From assembly GCF_031928785.1 (NCBI RefSeq), contig NZ_JARQAL010000005.1: a stretch of DNA of 64,000 bases; one strand, given 5' to 3'. The notes below the pieces were generated by a model. The model searched no databases. It was not told the origin of the DNA and worked only from the letters and a program-made list of their open reading frames with translations. Origin of the DNA: Enterococcus_C asini_A (GTDB lineage: Bacteria > Bacillota > Bacilli > Lactobacillales > Enterococcaceae). The position numbers and the translations under genes were made by a program. Each line of letters begins with the position of its first letter. Positions within the stretch are counted from its first letter, which is position 1. Shown here in pieces: positions 8,157 through 17,338 of the stretch.

Positions 8157-9212
8157 ATGAAAAAACTAACAATCTCATTTATCTTACTTTTAACGACTTT
8201 ATTAACTGCCTTGCCATTGTCAGCCCAGGCAGAAGAAGGAAATGTGGGTTTTTCTGCCCATGCTATTTTGCCAGACAATCAAGTCAATAAAGAGGTTACA
8301 TATTTTGATCTGCGCATGGAACCTAATCAGAAGCAGATTATCCAAGTAGAAGTGATTAATAATAGTAGTGAAGAGACGACTTTTGATGTTAATGTGAATC
8401 AGGCCACTACCAATGAAAGTGGTTTTATTGACTATGAAAAGACGGATAGTATGTTTGACGAGTCGTTAAAGTATCCGATTGATGAGATTGTGACTTATGA
8501 AAAAGAAGTTACTGTACCAGCGAAAACTGCTCAAATGGTGGATATTGAGATTGCTATGCCAGCTGAAAAATACGATGGGGAAATCTTAGCTGGGATTCAA
8601 GTTTTAAAAGATCCTAACCGAGGGGAAGATACGACCGGACAAATCACTAATTTATTTGCTTACTTGATTGCCTTGCGTTTAACCGAAAGCGATGTCAAGG
8701 TGCCTCGTGAGCTGCAGCTAGACAATGTATCTGGTCAAGTAGCTTTTGGTAAATCTGCCATCGTCGCTCAAGTAATTAATCCTACGATGACTTCCATTAA
8801 AAAGATGAACTATGAAGGTGTTGTTTATCAAAAAGGCAAAAAGGACAGCACGACGGAAAAATTTGCTTATGTAGACAAAGAGATGTCCATGGCTCCTAAT
8901 TCTATTTATGATTTTGCTATTGATTTGGGAGAAAAGGCGATGAAGTCTGGAGACTATGTATTGGAATTACAAGTTTCTGATGGTGAAGATAATGTCTGGA
9001 ATTTCACCGAAGAATTCACCGTGACCGCAGAAGAAGCGAAAGCTATTAATAAAATCGTCATTCCTGGCTCAACTGACAAAGGATTACCAGGTTGGGTAGC
9101 TGTGGTAGCAGGGGCATTTCTCGGGATATTGGTCTTAGGTTTGATTTTGTTATACAGCAAAAAGCGCAATCGAAAAGTTTCCGTAACAAGTAACGAAGAA
9201 GAACTAGCTTAG
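8157..9212 (+). CDS. WxL-interacting protein (DUF916 + DUF3324), membrane-anchored
   Basis: 351 residues: a signal peptide (1-25, 'LPLSAQAEE'), a DUF916-like domain (about 28-155, including 'NKEVTYFDLRMEPNQKQ' and 'NSSEETTFDVNVNQATTN'), a DUF3324-like domain (about 165-300), then a single transmembrane helix (about 312-336) and a short basic cytoplasmic tail. This is the standard architecture of WxLIP proteins, whose first domain binds peptidoglycan and whose second binds a partner. It closes the WxL operon and is followed by a strong terminator. The combination of large WxL, small WxL, LPxTG and WxLIP makes the assignment firm at family level. Confidence 0.88.
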   Translation: MKKLTISFILLLTTLLTALPLSAQAEEGNVGFSAHAILPDNQVNKEVTYFDLRMEPNQKQIIQVEVINNSSEETTFDVNVNQATTNESGFIDYEKTDSMFDESLKYPIDEIVTYEKEVTVPAKTAQMVDIEIAMPAEKYDGEILAGIQVLKDPNRGEDTTGQITNLFAYLIALRLTESDVKVPRELQLDNVSGQVAFGKSAIVAQVINPTMTSIKKMNYEGVVYQKGKKDSTTEKFAYVDKEMSMAPNSIYDFAIDLGEKAMKSGDYVLELQVSDGEDNVWNFTEEFTVTAEEAKAINKIVIPGSTDKGLPGWVAVVAGAFLGILVLGLILLYSKKRNRKVSVTSNEEELA

Positions 9213-9219
9213 TAAAAAT

Positions 9220-9252
9220 CCCTAGATGGCGAGTGCTATCTAGGGTTTTTTT
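9220..9252. terminator. Bidirectional terminator between WxLIP and the EbpR-like gene
   Basis: 8-bp stem CCCTAGAT / ATCTAGGG (9220-9227 and 9238-9245) with T runs on both strands. The stop codon of the minus-strand regulator (TAG, 9238-9236) lies at the edge of the stem, so this gene ends inside its own terminator. Confidence 0.85.
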
Positions 9253-10759
9253 CTTGTGAATTTTTTTGAGGAAAAACTCCTTTTTGTTGCAATGCTTTTT
9301 GGTGATAGGCTTCCCATAAAGCATTGAAAAGTTGGGTTTGGCAATGAATTTCATGGGTTAAATCAATCAGAAAATAAGGCTTGTCACAATCAGGAGGCAA
9401 AAGATCTTCAAAAGTAGTCAGGAAAAAATCTACATTTGGATCATCAGCGGTAGTGAAAACGACGTTAACAAACGTAAACTGGCGCATCAGATTGTTCAAA
9501 ATCTGTTGAATGTAATAATCCGGAGAAGTGATAATCCCCACGGTTAGATAGTAACGTTGGAAACAATTTTTATAGTTGGCAAATAAAGCGTAAGTACAGT
9601 CTTCTACAAAATCATTTAGATGTCTGGACAGCCAAGGGAAACTTTGACGTTTGGCTACTTTTTGGAAAAATATTTTTTGCTGCCGCTTGAGTTGGTCAAA
9701 TAAAGGCCGTTCGATTGGAGGGATGTAGCGGCTTAAGTCGGAAATCATGGGAATATCTCCAGCAATCAGATCAAACCGCAAAAGAATGGTTAAAAAATTT
9801 ATCCGCCAAAGATTTAAGTGTTCGTATTCTGTGGCATTCAAAGCGACGATTTCCGTAAAAAAATAATCTTGAAATTCAAATACCAATCGCTTAAGTGAAT
9901 TTTTTTCAGGTAAAGCTAGAAAATACTCCAGGAGTTTTTTTCCTCGAAAGTCCATTTCCAAATACAAAGGAGTCAATAAGAATAAACAATTTAAACTAAG
10001 TTGATGGCGCTTTTGCTGAGTTTTTTCAGCGATAAACTTTTGAGTATAGGCTAATAAAGACTGTGGGAATGAATCAATCAGTAAATCTGGGTAAGCTTCT
10101 TCATCTAAAAGATGACCTTGTTCATAACGCAGGCGCTGCACACCTAAATGTAAGAAGATTTCTTTGGTGTGCATAAAATGGTGACAATCCTCGTTTAACT
10201 TTTGAGCAAACCAAACTTCATCTTGTAAGGAGAGAGCAGCCTGATCAAGATCTTCACCGTGATTACCTAGCCAGAGATAAGTACTGTAAAACATTCGCAA
10301 CACTAGTTCTGATCCAGTAATCTTCATTTTCTTCGCGCTCAAATTCAGATTAAAACGCTGAAGTAGTAATTTTAGAGGGCGTAATTTTCGCAGGATAGTA
10401 GATTCGCTTAAAAAAAGTTTATTGCAAAAGGTATCAAAGGATTCTTCTGGTTGCATCAAAGTCTGTAAGACAAACTGATAAGGGATCGAGGCGCGAACTA
10501 AATACTGAATGTAACAATTGTGGCGATAAAAAGCCGGTTGCCAAATAACTTTTCGATCGCGTCCAAAAAAAGTGTAGCCGGACAAGGTTTGAAGGTCTCG
10601 GTTAATTTCAGCTAGTAAGCTACCAGCTGTTCCATGGGATAAGGTTAAACAACTGCAGACCGTATTAATCGGATAACTGCCAGCCGGTTGTTGCAAAAAA
10701 AACTCCATAATCACCAATTTTTGTCCCATGGAGTCTTCTAAAAGTAGTGTATCAAGCAT
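9236..10759 (-). CDS. ebpR: EbpR-like Mga/AtxA-family regulator, divergent from the pilus operon
   Basis: 507 residues starting at ATG, with GAGGTGG 4 nt upstream. It has the same architecture as the regulator at 1085-2551: N-terminal HTH ('GTAGSLLAEINRDL'), Mga-type HTH ('LFLSESTILRKLRPLKLLLQR'-like, followed by 'ITGSELVLRMFYSTYLWL'), a helical PRD-like region, and an EIIB-like end ('TVGIITSPDYYIQQILNNL'). In Enterococcus faecalis the pilus operon ebpABC is activated by EbpR, a regulator of this family encoded next to it. Position beside an ebpABC-srtC-like operon supports the same role here. The gene symbol rests on context and family, not on an alignment. Confidence 0.75.
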   Translation of the reverse strand: MLDTLLLEDSMGQKLVIMEFFLQQPAGSYPINTVCSCLTLSHGTAGSLLAEINRDLQTLSGYTFFGRDRKVIWQPAFYRHNCYIQYLVRASIPYQFVLQTLMQPEESFDTFCNKLFLSESTILRKLRPLKLLLQRFNLNLSAKKMKITGSELVLRMFYSTYLWLGNHGEDLDQAALSLQDEVWFAQKLNEDCHHFMHTKEIFLHLGVQRLRYEQGHLLDEEAYPDLLIDSFPQSLLAYTQKFIAEKTQQKRHQLSLNCLFLLTPLYLEMDFRGKKLLEYFLALPEKNSLKRLVFEFQDYFFTEIVALNATEYEHLNLWRINFLTILLRFDLIAGDIPMISDLSRYIPPIERPLFDQLKRQQKIFFQKVAKRQSFPWLSRHLNDFVEDCTYALFANYKNCFQRYYLTVGIITSPDYYIQQILNNLMRQFTFVNVVFTTADDPNVDFFLTTFEDLLPPDCDKPYFLIDLTHEIHCQTQLFNALWEAYHQKALQQKGVFPQKNSQEKNPR

Positions 10760-11709
10760 ATGTCCACCTCTCTTGGATAATACAATGAAATTTTTTTCGT
10801 TAATCTTGCTTTGCTTTAATTAAATACGCATTTTTATTGATTCATTACTTTAGAAGGAGATTATTTAAAAGCTCGAAAAAGCCTTTATAAAGCACAAGAG
10901 ACTGTGATAGCGCTTTATTTAAAATGATTTGTAGGTGAAAAAGTATCTCTTTAAATTAAAATATGGTAAGATGTAAATGAGCTTTGATGCGTAACTTTTG
11001 TTTTTGATTTTTGAGATGTTATCGGACAGGTGCAAAAAGGAGGCGGTTAAGCAATTGGATTTTGAAAATATGACACTGGTTTTTTCGTTTAACGAGGGAT
11101 TTGAAGGCTTTTTTCTTAAATGTGATTGAGGGAGTATTTTGTCATTGATGGTTAAAGACTACTATGTAAAATGAGTGATTTATAATGTGTTCTAGAGAAG
11201 TAAAACTTCTTAACTAATTTTATAGGGGTAGGAGTTGTGATGAAAGACGAAATTCGTAAATTGAGATTGTGATTTGGGAGAAATAAGCTTGCTGTGAAAT
11301 ATTTAATTTTATTGAATATTTTACGTTTTTTTGAACAAAAAAGTTTTCGAGGGTTTTCAAAATAGTAAGAAAACAAAATGAAGAATCTTTAAAGATGATA
11401 AATATTAAAGTAATAAACATAGGGTAATTGTCAGAATATTCGTTCTTTAATGTTGTGGAACAAGCGTAATGAATCTGTTGAGAAAAAAAGACATGTAATT
11501 TAATTTTTTTGGAGATGAATTTTGATTAATTCGTAAAAAATTATTTTTTTGAAAATAACTTTCAAAAAATAAAAAATAAAATAATGGGAATGCGATTAAT
11601 ATACTGATTTAAGTAGAAATTACTGCTGAAAGGAGCTTTGTCAAGGGGTAAAAAAACAAGTATTATTAAGTTGACCATTGTTTTATTAAGCGAAAAGGGA
11701 GGGGAAACA
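10760..11709. other. Long AT-rich divergent intergenic region between the regulator and the pilus operon
   Basis: 950 bp without a convincing gene. It holds the upstream region of the minus-strand regulator and the leader of the pilus operon. Visible elements are a palindrome at 11545-11569, a possible promoter TTGAGA-N17-TAATTT (11478-11483 / 11501-11506), and a TATACT box at 11600-11605. A 24-codon frame at 11055-11129 with an upstream AAGGAGG (spacing 11) is too weak to call. The length is unusual compared with the 302-bp gap at the parallel WxL unit. Confidence 0.5.
11545..11605 (+). promoter_or_regulatory. Candidate operator and promoter region of the pilus operon
   Basis: A perfect 10-bp inverted repeat TTTTTTGAAA / TTTCAAAAAA with a 5-nt centre (11545-11569) lies 30 bp upstream of TATACT (11600-11605), a good -10 element with no recognisable -35. 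This is the layout expected of an activator-dependent promoter. The leader to the ATG at 11710 would be about 100 nt. Assignment is inference. Confidence 0.3.
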
Positions 11710-14700
11710 ATGAAGAGAGTGCGGAAAAAGTTGTTCACTTTGTCTGGACTATTCATCGTGCTAGCACAAGTATTTGTCATGGCGTTTAGTGGGATTGCAG
11801 CAATTGCAATCACGCAAGATGAGACTACCAAAAATTTATTTGAAATGAATGGTAGTTCAGCAACTATGGCTTATGAATTAGTCGACAACGATACGATTAA
11901 GTGGACAGTCAGTCTCAAAAAGGGAGCGTATGATTCACCAACTCGTTTTATGGTGGATCTAGTGGCAGGCGAATCGTCAGTAGTACCGGAACAAATTCAA
12001 TCAACTAATCAGGAAATGGTCTTTGAAAGTAACTATGGGGATGAATACATTCAAGGCGGGTTTAGTGAACAAGTGACGGGTTCGATGAGTGGAGAAACTA
12101 CTATTTCTTTTGTAACGACCCGTCAAATCAGCAATCTGGTGGTAACACCAAAACTTGTGACCGTTCCAACTATTAATGAAGCTATGACAATGGCAGCAAC
12201 AGTAACGACTGATTCTACCACTGAGGCAGAAGCTGAGGTACAACCAACTGTTGCAAGTGAGCCAGTGAATCTTTTGGAAAATGTACCAAATGTTACTTTT
12301 AATATTCCAGCAGTAGAAGAAGAGGAAGAAAATAATACAGTGGTGCCTGAAACGCCAGTTGTTGAGGGAGAAACAGAGGTTGTAACAGCAGCACCAACGA
12401 ACACAGCTGATAATGGAGATGTTGCAACTCAGGAAGAAGTAACCGAAACAGATCAACAAGAGACTGAAGGATTTGTTCAAGAACCAATTGTACCTGCTCA
12501 GTATCAGGGATTTGTTTCTCTAACAGGAGCCCAACTATTGGCAAATCCCTTAGACCCATTTCAATACCATGACAATACTGATGGGATTTATCCAAAGCAT
12601 GAAACGAAGAATTACACAAATACCGAGAAATCAGATAATATTCGCAACTATAACTATGGAAATGCGACGAAGACAGATGACGACATAGAGGACCCCAATA
12701 TCGAGTTATTCGATATTAATGGTGGTGACTTAAACTTTCAAGATGGTTATCATGAGCACGGTAGCGGGACAGATGGTCGAATCAATACGAAGAAGACGGT
12801 TGCGCCGGTACCAAACGAAGAAAATGTCTTCCAAATTCAATTAGACACCATCGGGGATGCGATTAAAACAAACGAACAAGCAGACATTGTCCTTGTGTTG
12901 GATAAGTCTACGAGTATGCAAGGGACTAGATGGTCACAACTAAAAACAGCAGTCCAAACTTTTACTGGTGATCTTTTAGCAGAAAATGAAGGAAATAATA
13001 TTCAAATTGGGTTAGTGAGTTTTTCTAGTCATGAACAAAATGATGGGACGGTATTTTGGCCTGATGTGAATGCTTACATTGATGCCGACGTCGCTTCCTT
13101 TAGTCCAATTCCTTCGAATGGTACTAGTGTAGTGGAGAAAAAAGGGTTTAGCTCAAGCGTTACAGCTGTAATGGGGCATACATTATTAGCGGACGATCCG
13201 GATTCAAATTCTGGAACACCAACTTTTATCGGCGTCGATGCGGGCCTAAATCTTCTCTATGATATTGATGCTGGTGCTAGAAATGCTAATACTGTTAAAA
13301 AAATCATGATTACTATTACCGATGGGGAACCAACTTATAGACCTAATTCTAGCTATGGTCTGACTAATTCTGGAACTGCTAAGATACGAGGTGATTCTGG
13401 TAACTATTTGCGATATAGCACTAGAAATTTTGATGGAAACGGAAGTACTTTTTCCGAGAATAATCGTACTGCGACAATCGATTTTGTTGCACATAAGGAT
13501 AATGGTAAGTACAACGATTATCCGAAAGAAGCAAGTGCAGACCAACCGGGAACATCATTTTATTCTATCGGCTACAATACATCGGCTAATGCAAATCTAG
13601 TAGTAGATGCTTTGGGTCGGGAAGGTGCCTTTCTAGCAAGTGATGTACCTAGTTTAGTAACTGCATTGAAAAATGCCGTGGTAAGTCTAATCAATACCAT
13701 TGCCAATGCTACCATTACTGATCCAATAAGTGACTATGTAGAGCTTGTAAGTAATGTTACTGGCACTGGTTTGTATTTAAAGGATGGAGCCATAACAACT
13801 ACTGATCAGAGTTTCAATCAAGCAATTACACTCAATACGGCAGGTAATCAGATTATAGCCAGTGATGTGACACTGGGTAGTGATAGCAGTGGTAGACAAG
13901 GCTATCGTCTCACTTATAAGGTAAAGCTTAAAGATGAGTTTCACACTGGTAAATTTTATCCGACCAATGGCACAACATACATTGCCAATGGTGACAAAGG
14001 TAATCATTACTATGCTGTTCCATCAATCCGTACTGCCCCTACACCGGTGGATGTTTCGTTCACCAAAAAAAATGGCAGTGAGACTTCAAGTGAAGCTTTA
14101 GCGGGAGCTCAGTTTGTACTTTTACAGGACAATCAAATTAAATATACTTCTAATACTACTGATGCAAATGGGCGAGTGACATTTACCGATGTTCTACCTG
14201 GTGAGTATGTCTTAAGTGAAAGCGCAACACCGAATGGACATATTACCATGGAGGATATGGAGGTCATCGTGACACGAGATGGTTCAATTACTAAAAAAGA
14301 TGGTGGGGCGGTCTTAGAAACAGTTGCAAACACCCTGAAACCAATCGATATCAGTCTTGATAAAATTGGACCAGATAAGCAGGCGCTGGGAGGTGCCACC
14401 TTCGTCTTGCAGAAACAAGATGCCGATGATTTGACTTTCGATGAAGTGACTACTGGTCAACATGAACTGACCGATGTAGCACCAGGAACTTACGATTTAG
14501 TTGAAACTCATGCGCCAGAAGGTTACGAAATACTTGGCAAAATTGGTGTGTTAACCATTGATAAATATGGTACAGCAACTTTTGCTAATGAAGAAGGCTT
14601 CACTCAAGAGATTTTAATTAGACGTGATGAAGACAACCGAATTCAGCTAAGTCTTTCATCGATTGAAAACAGCTTAAAACCAATCGATATTAGCCTTAAT

Positions 14701-15813
14701 AAAATCGGGCCCGATGATGCAGCCTTATCAGGAGCTAAATTTGAATTACAGCGACAAGGAATCACAGTAGATACATTTGCTGAAAGCGAGACTATAACAG
14801 GTCTCCACGAACTTGAAACGGTAGCTCCGGGGAACTATGACTTAGTTGAAACTGATGCACCAGATGGTTATGAAGTACTTGGGAAAATTGGTACGTTGGA
14901 AATCACTGAAAAGGGTGTAGTAATCTTTGAAGAAGCAAACGGGAGTACTCAAGAGATTACAATCGAGAGATTCGAAGGAGAACGAGTTCTATTTACTCTT
15001 TCACCAGTTAAGAATAGCTTGAAACCGATTGATCTCACTCTCAATAAAGTTGGACCAAATGATAAGGCGTTAGGAGGGGCAACTTTTGTCTTGAAAGGTA
15101 CCACAGACTTAGATTTTACTGAAAATAAAGATACAGTAGGTCTTCATGAACTGGAAAATGTGGCACCAGGAACCTATGAGTTAGTTGAAACAAATGCGCC
15201 TAAAGGATACAAAATACTTGGGAAAATTGGTGATTTGGCAATTGATTCATCCGGGCGAGCTACTTTTAAAAAGGTTGGTGAAACGGAATTCAAATCAATT
15301 GACCGAACGGTAAACGGAAGAATTAAAATTACTCTTCCAACAGTTACCAATGAACTAAAACCTTTTGATTTAACTGTATTTAAAACAGATGATGCAGAGG
15401 TTGCTCTAGTTGGTGCTGCGTTTGAATTAACTGGTGGACCAGATAACATCAATCAAACTATCACCAGTACGGACGAAAATAAACTGACAAGTTTTACTTT
15501 CGAAGGATTAAAACCTGGGGATTATATTTTGAAAGAAACCAAAACGCCAGCCGGACATATTGGAATCAGCAAACCAATTACGATTAGCATTTCGAATATG
15601 GGTGTTGTTTCGATTGATGGGGAAAATGTGACACCAGGATTGGAATTAGCAAATAAAAACAATACCATTTCCTACACGGTTATTAACAAGAAAAAAGTGC
15701 CACTTCCAGCAACTGGCGGGGCAGGTACGATGTTGTTTGTCACAATAGGTGTCTTAGGTCTTCTATCAACGGGGCTTTACTTCCTTCAACGCAAAGATCA
15801 GGAGGTGGCGTAA
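11710..15813 (+). CDS. ebpA: Pilus tip adhesin with VWA domain and Cna-B repeats (EbpA-like), LPxTG
   Basis: 1367 residues from the ATG at 11710 (purine-rich GGGAGGGG before it). An in-frame TTG at 11638 would give 24 more residues but sits 2 nt from its ribosome site and would bury the signal peptide. Order: signal peptide (about 1-38), low-complexity Glu/Thr/Val region (about 150-270), von Willebrand A domain (about 390-690) with MIDAS 'DKSTS' at D398, then five SpaA/Cna-B-type modules (from about 777). Three modules start 'LKPID' at 112-115 residue spacing and share E-box sequences such as 'YDLVETHAPEGYE'. The sorting signal is 'LPATGG' (L1332). First gene of a tip-minor-major-sortase operon, as in ebpABC-srtC. 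VWA tip proteins mediate attachment to host ligands or surfaces. Confidence 0.88.
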   Translation: MKRVRKKLFTLSGLFIVLAQVFVMAFSGIAAIAITQDETTKNLFEMNGSSATMAYELVDNDTIKWTVSLKKGAYDSPTRFMVDLVAGESSVVPEQIQSTNQEMVFESNYGDEYIQGGFSEQVTGSMSGETTISFVTTRQISNLVVTPKLVTVPTINEAMTMAATVTTDSTTEAEAEVQPTVASEPVNLLENVPNVTFNIPAVEEEEENNTVVPETPVVEGETEVVTAAPTNTADNGDVATQEEVTETDQQETEGFVQEPIVPAQYQGFVSLTGAQLLANPLDPFQYHDNTDGIYPKHETKNYTNTEKSDNIRNYNYGNATKTDDDIEDPNIELFDINGGDLNFQDGYHEHGSGTDGRINTKKTVAPVPNEENVFQIQLDTIGDAIKTNEQADIVLVLDKSTSMQGTRWSQLKTAVQTFTGDLLAENEGNNIQIGLVSFSSHEQNDGTVFWPDVNAYIDADVASFSPIPSNGTSVVEKKGFSSSVTAVMGHTLLADDPDSNSGTPTFIGVDAGLNLLYDIDAGARNANTVKKIMITITDGEPTYRPNSSYGLTNSGTAKIRGDSGNYLRYSTRNFDGNGSTFSENNRTATIDFVAHKDNGKYNDYPKEASADQPGTSFYSIGYNTSANANLVVDALGREGAFLASDVPSLVTALKNAVVSLINTIANATITDPISDYVELVSNVTGTGLYLKDGAITTTDQSFNQAITLNTAGNQIIASDVTLGSDSSGRQGYRLTYKVKLKDEFHTGKFYPTNGTTYIANGDKGNHYYAVPSIRTAPTPVDVSFTKKNGSETSSEALAGAQFVLLQDNQIKYTSNTTDANGRVTFTDVLPGEYVLSESATPNGHITMEDMEVIVTRDGSITKKDGGAVLETVANTLKPIDISLDKIGPDKQALGGATFVLQKQDADDLTFDEVTTGQHELTDVAPGTYDLVETHAPEGYEILGKIGVLTIDKYGTATFANEEGFTQEILIRRDEDNRIQLSLSSIENSLKPIDISLNKIGPDDAALSGAKFELQRQGITVDTFAESETITGLHELETVAPGNYDLVETDAPDGYEVLGKIGTLEITEKGVVIFEEANGSTQEITIERFEGERVLFTLSPVKNSLKPIDLTLNKVGPNDKALGGATFVLKGTTDLDFTENKDTVGLHELENVAPGTYELVETNAPKGYKILGKIGDLAIDSSGRATFKKVGETEFKSIDRTVNGRIKITLPTVTNELKPFDLTVFKTDDAEVALVGAAFELTGGPDNINQTITSTDENKLTSFTFEGLKPGDYILKETKTPAGHIGISKPITISISNMGVVSIDGENVTPGLELANKNNTISYTVINKKKVPLPATGGAGTMLFVTIGVLGLLSTGLYFLQRKDQEVA

Positions 15814-15814
15814 G

Positions 15815-17338
15815 ATGAAAAAAATGCTGAAATACTTCGCGCTACTGCTTCTTGTTTTACCAATCTTTAGCTTGAATGGAGTCAAGGTAGCAGCAGTTGA
15901 AAATGTGAACATTACGTTGCATAAAATCGCATTTCCAAATGGAGAGATGCCAGATGAAATAGCCAATACGGGTAATTTAGCAGGGGAACATCAAGATTTG
16001 TTGCAAAAGTATGAAGGCTTAAATGGTGTGACCTTTGAAGCTTATGATGTGACTGATGAATTTTATGAAAAGCGTAGTGAGGGGCTGACGGTTGAAGAAG
16101 CCCAGCTGGCATTAAGTCAAATGGAGATTGTGGAATTAGCTGAACCAGCTGTTGCCCATGAAACTACGGCAAATGTAGCTGGAGAAAATGGTATAGCAAG
16201 TTTTGACTTGCCGTCTGCAGATAATCAAGGACGCGATAAAGTCTACTTGTTCTATGAAGCAGACGCACCACATTATATCGAACAAAAAGCGAAAAATATG
16301 GTAGTGGTTCTACCGGTATACACCCCGGAAAACGAATTGCTTTCTACAATTCATCTTTATCCTAAGAATGAAGAAATAATCCATGTAGAACCACCATTGG
16401 AAAAGATTGTTCCAGGACAAGCGGTGAGTTATCAATTTGGAGACATTTTGGATTACGAAATTTCTACCAAGGTTCCGGTTAATATCGCGAAGTACGATTT
16501 GTTTAGTATCAGTGATGAAGCTGACCCAGGACTTGTTTATCAAGATGATACTCTACAAGTAAAAATTGGTGACGAAGTGTTGGCAGCTGAACATTATGAT
16601 TTTGTAAAAACAGAATCCGGCTTTACGGTCCAATTCAAAAATTGTGCATCTTTAGTAGAACATATTGGAAAAGATATTGTTTTCCAGTACAAAACACAAT
16701 TAGTGGAAGTGAAGACAGAAACTAATGTTTTCAAAAATATCGCTCGCTTGAAGACGACTTTTGAGGAAAAAACAAAAGAAGTCGAAGTAAAAACCGGTGG
16801 TATGCACTTTACTAAGGTGGACTTGGAAGATGATAGTACCTTACTAGCAGGGGCAAAATTCCGAGTTCTTAATGACAAAGAAGAATATTTGAGTAAAACT
16901 GCTGGGGCTTACACTTGGACGGATGATACAAAAGATGAGAATTTGGTGGAGTTGGAATCCGATGAAAACGGGCAATTTGAAATTAATGGTTTGACCTATG
17001 GCGATTACTATTTGCAAGAAACAGTTGCACCAAAAGGATATGAATTGGGCACTGAGTTAGTGAAATTCACTGTTTCAGAGAATAGTTATACTGCAGGAGA
17101 TACGGGGATTCTGAAGGTGGTCAATTTGAAGACACCGGAACGTCCTGATCTACCGGATACTTCAGGCGAACCAGTAACGCCAGCCACACCGACAACACCA
17201 ACGGTAACTCGCAAAACATTACCAAAAACGGGCGAAACAAAAAATAGTAGTTTTATCTGGTTGGGAGCCATTTTGATTGCGGGAGTAGCAATCGCATTAT
17301 GGCAAAAAAATAAAAAGAATGGGAGTGAACGAGAATGA
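15815..17338 (+). CDS. ebpB: Minor (basal) pilin, EbpB-like, LPxTG
   Basis: 507 residues: signal peptide (1-27), N-terminal pilin domain ('NVNITLHKIAFPNGEMPDEI'), pilin motif 'IHLYPKN' with K184 as the probable lysine used for polymer linkage, a middle isopeptide-type domain with 'LEKIVPGQAVSYQFGDILDYEIST', a Cna-B-type domain with E-box 'YYLQETVAPKGYELG', a Pro/Thr linker, and the sorting signal 'LPKTGE' (L469) with hydrophobic helix and charged tail. The start follows the preceding stop by 1 nt and the end overlaps the next gene by 4 nt, so translation is coupled. The minor-pilin role is assigned from its position between tip and major pilin genes. Confidence 0.85.
   Translation: MKKMLKYFALLLLVLPIFSLNGVKVAAVENVNITLHKIAFPNGEMPDEIANTGNLAGEHQDLLQKYEGLNGVTFEAYDVTDEFYEKRSEGLTVEEAQLALSQMEIVELAEPAVAHETTANVAGENGIASFDLPSADNQGRDKVYLFYEADAPHYIEQKAKNMVVVLPVYTPENELLSTIHLYPKNEEIIHVEPPLEKIVPGQAVSYQFGDILDYEISTKVPVNIAKYDLFSISDEADPGLVYQDDTLQVKIGDEVLAAEHYDFVKTESGFTVQFKNCASLVEHIGKDIVFQYKTQLVEVKTETNVFKNIARLKTTFEEKTKEVEVKTGGMHFTKVDLEDDSTLLAGAKFRVLNDKEEYLSKTAGAYTWTDDTKDENLVELESDENGQFEINGLTYGDYYLQETVAPKGYELGTELVKFTVSENSYTAGDTGILKVVNLKTPERPDLPDTSGEPVTPATPTTPTVTRKTLPKTGETKNSSFIWLGAILIAGVAIALWQKNKKNGSERE

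Noticed and set aside
11055..11129. 24-codon frame starting with TTG in the pilus-operon control region, with AAGGAGG upstream
   Set aside because: Spacing to the start (11 nt) is long, the start codon is rare, and nothing in the peptide suggests function. It may be chance in AT-rich DNA.
11638..11709. In-frame TTG start adding 24 residues to the tip adhesin
   Set aside because: Only 2 nt from its ribosome site, and it would place a charged stretch before the signal peptide; ATG 11710 has a better site and normal signal peptide.
12001..12480. Long open frames on the minus strand within the tip adhesin (also 12123-12404 and 13246-13545)
   Set aside because: Biased composition of repeat-rich coding DNA opens these frames; they lack ribosome sites and give Ser/Cys/Phe-rich nonsense sequence.
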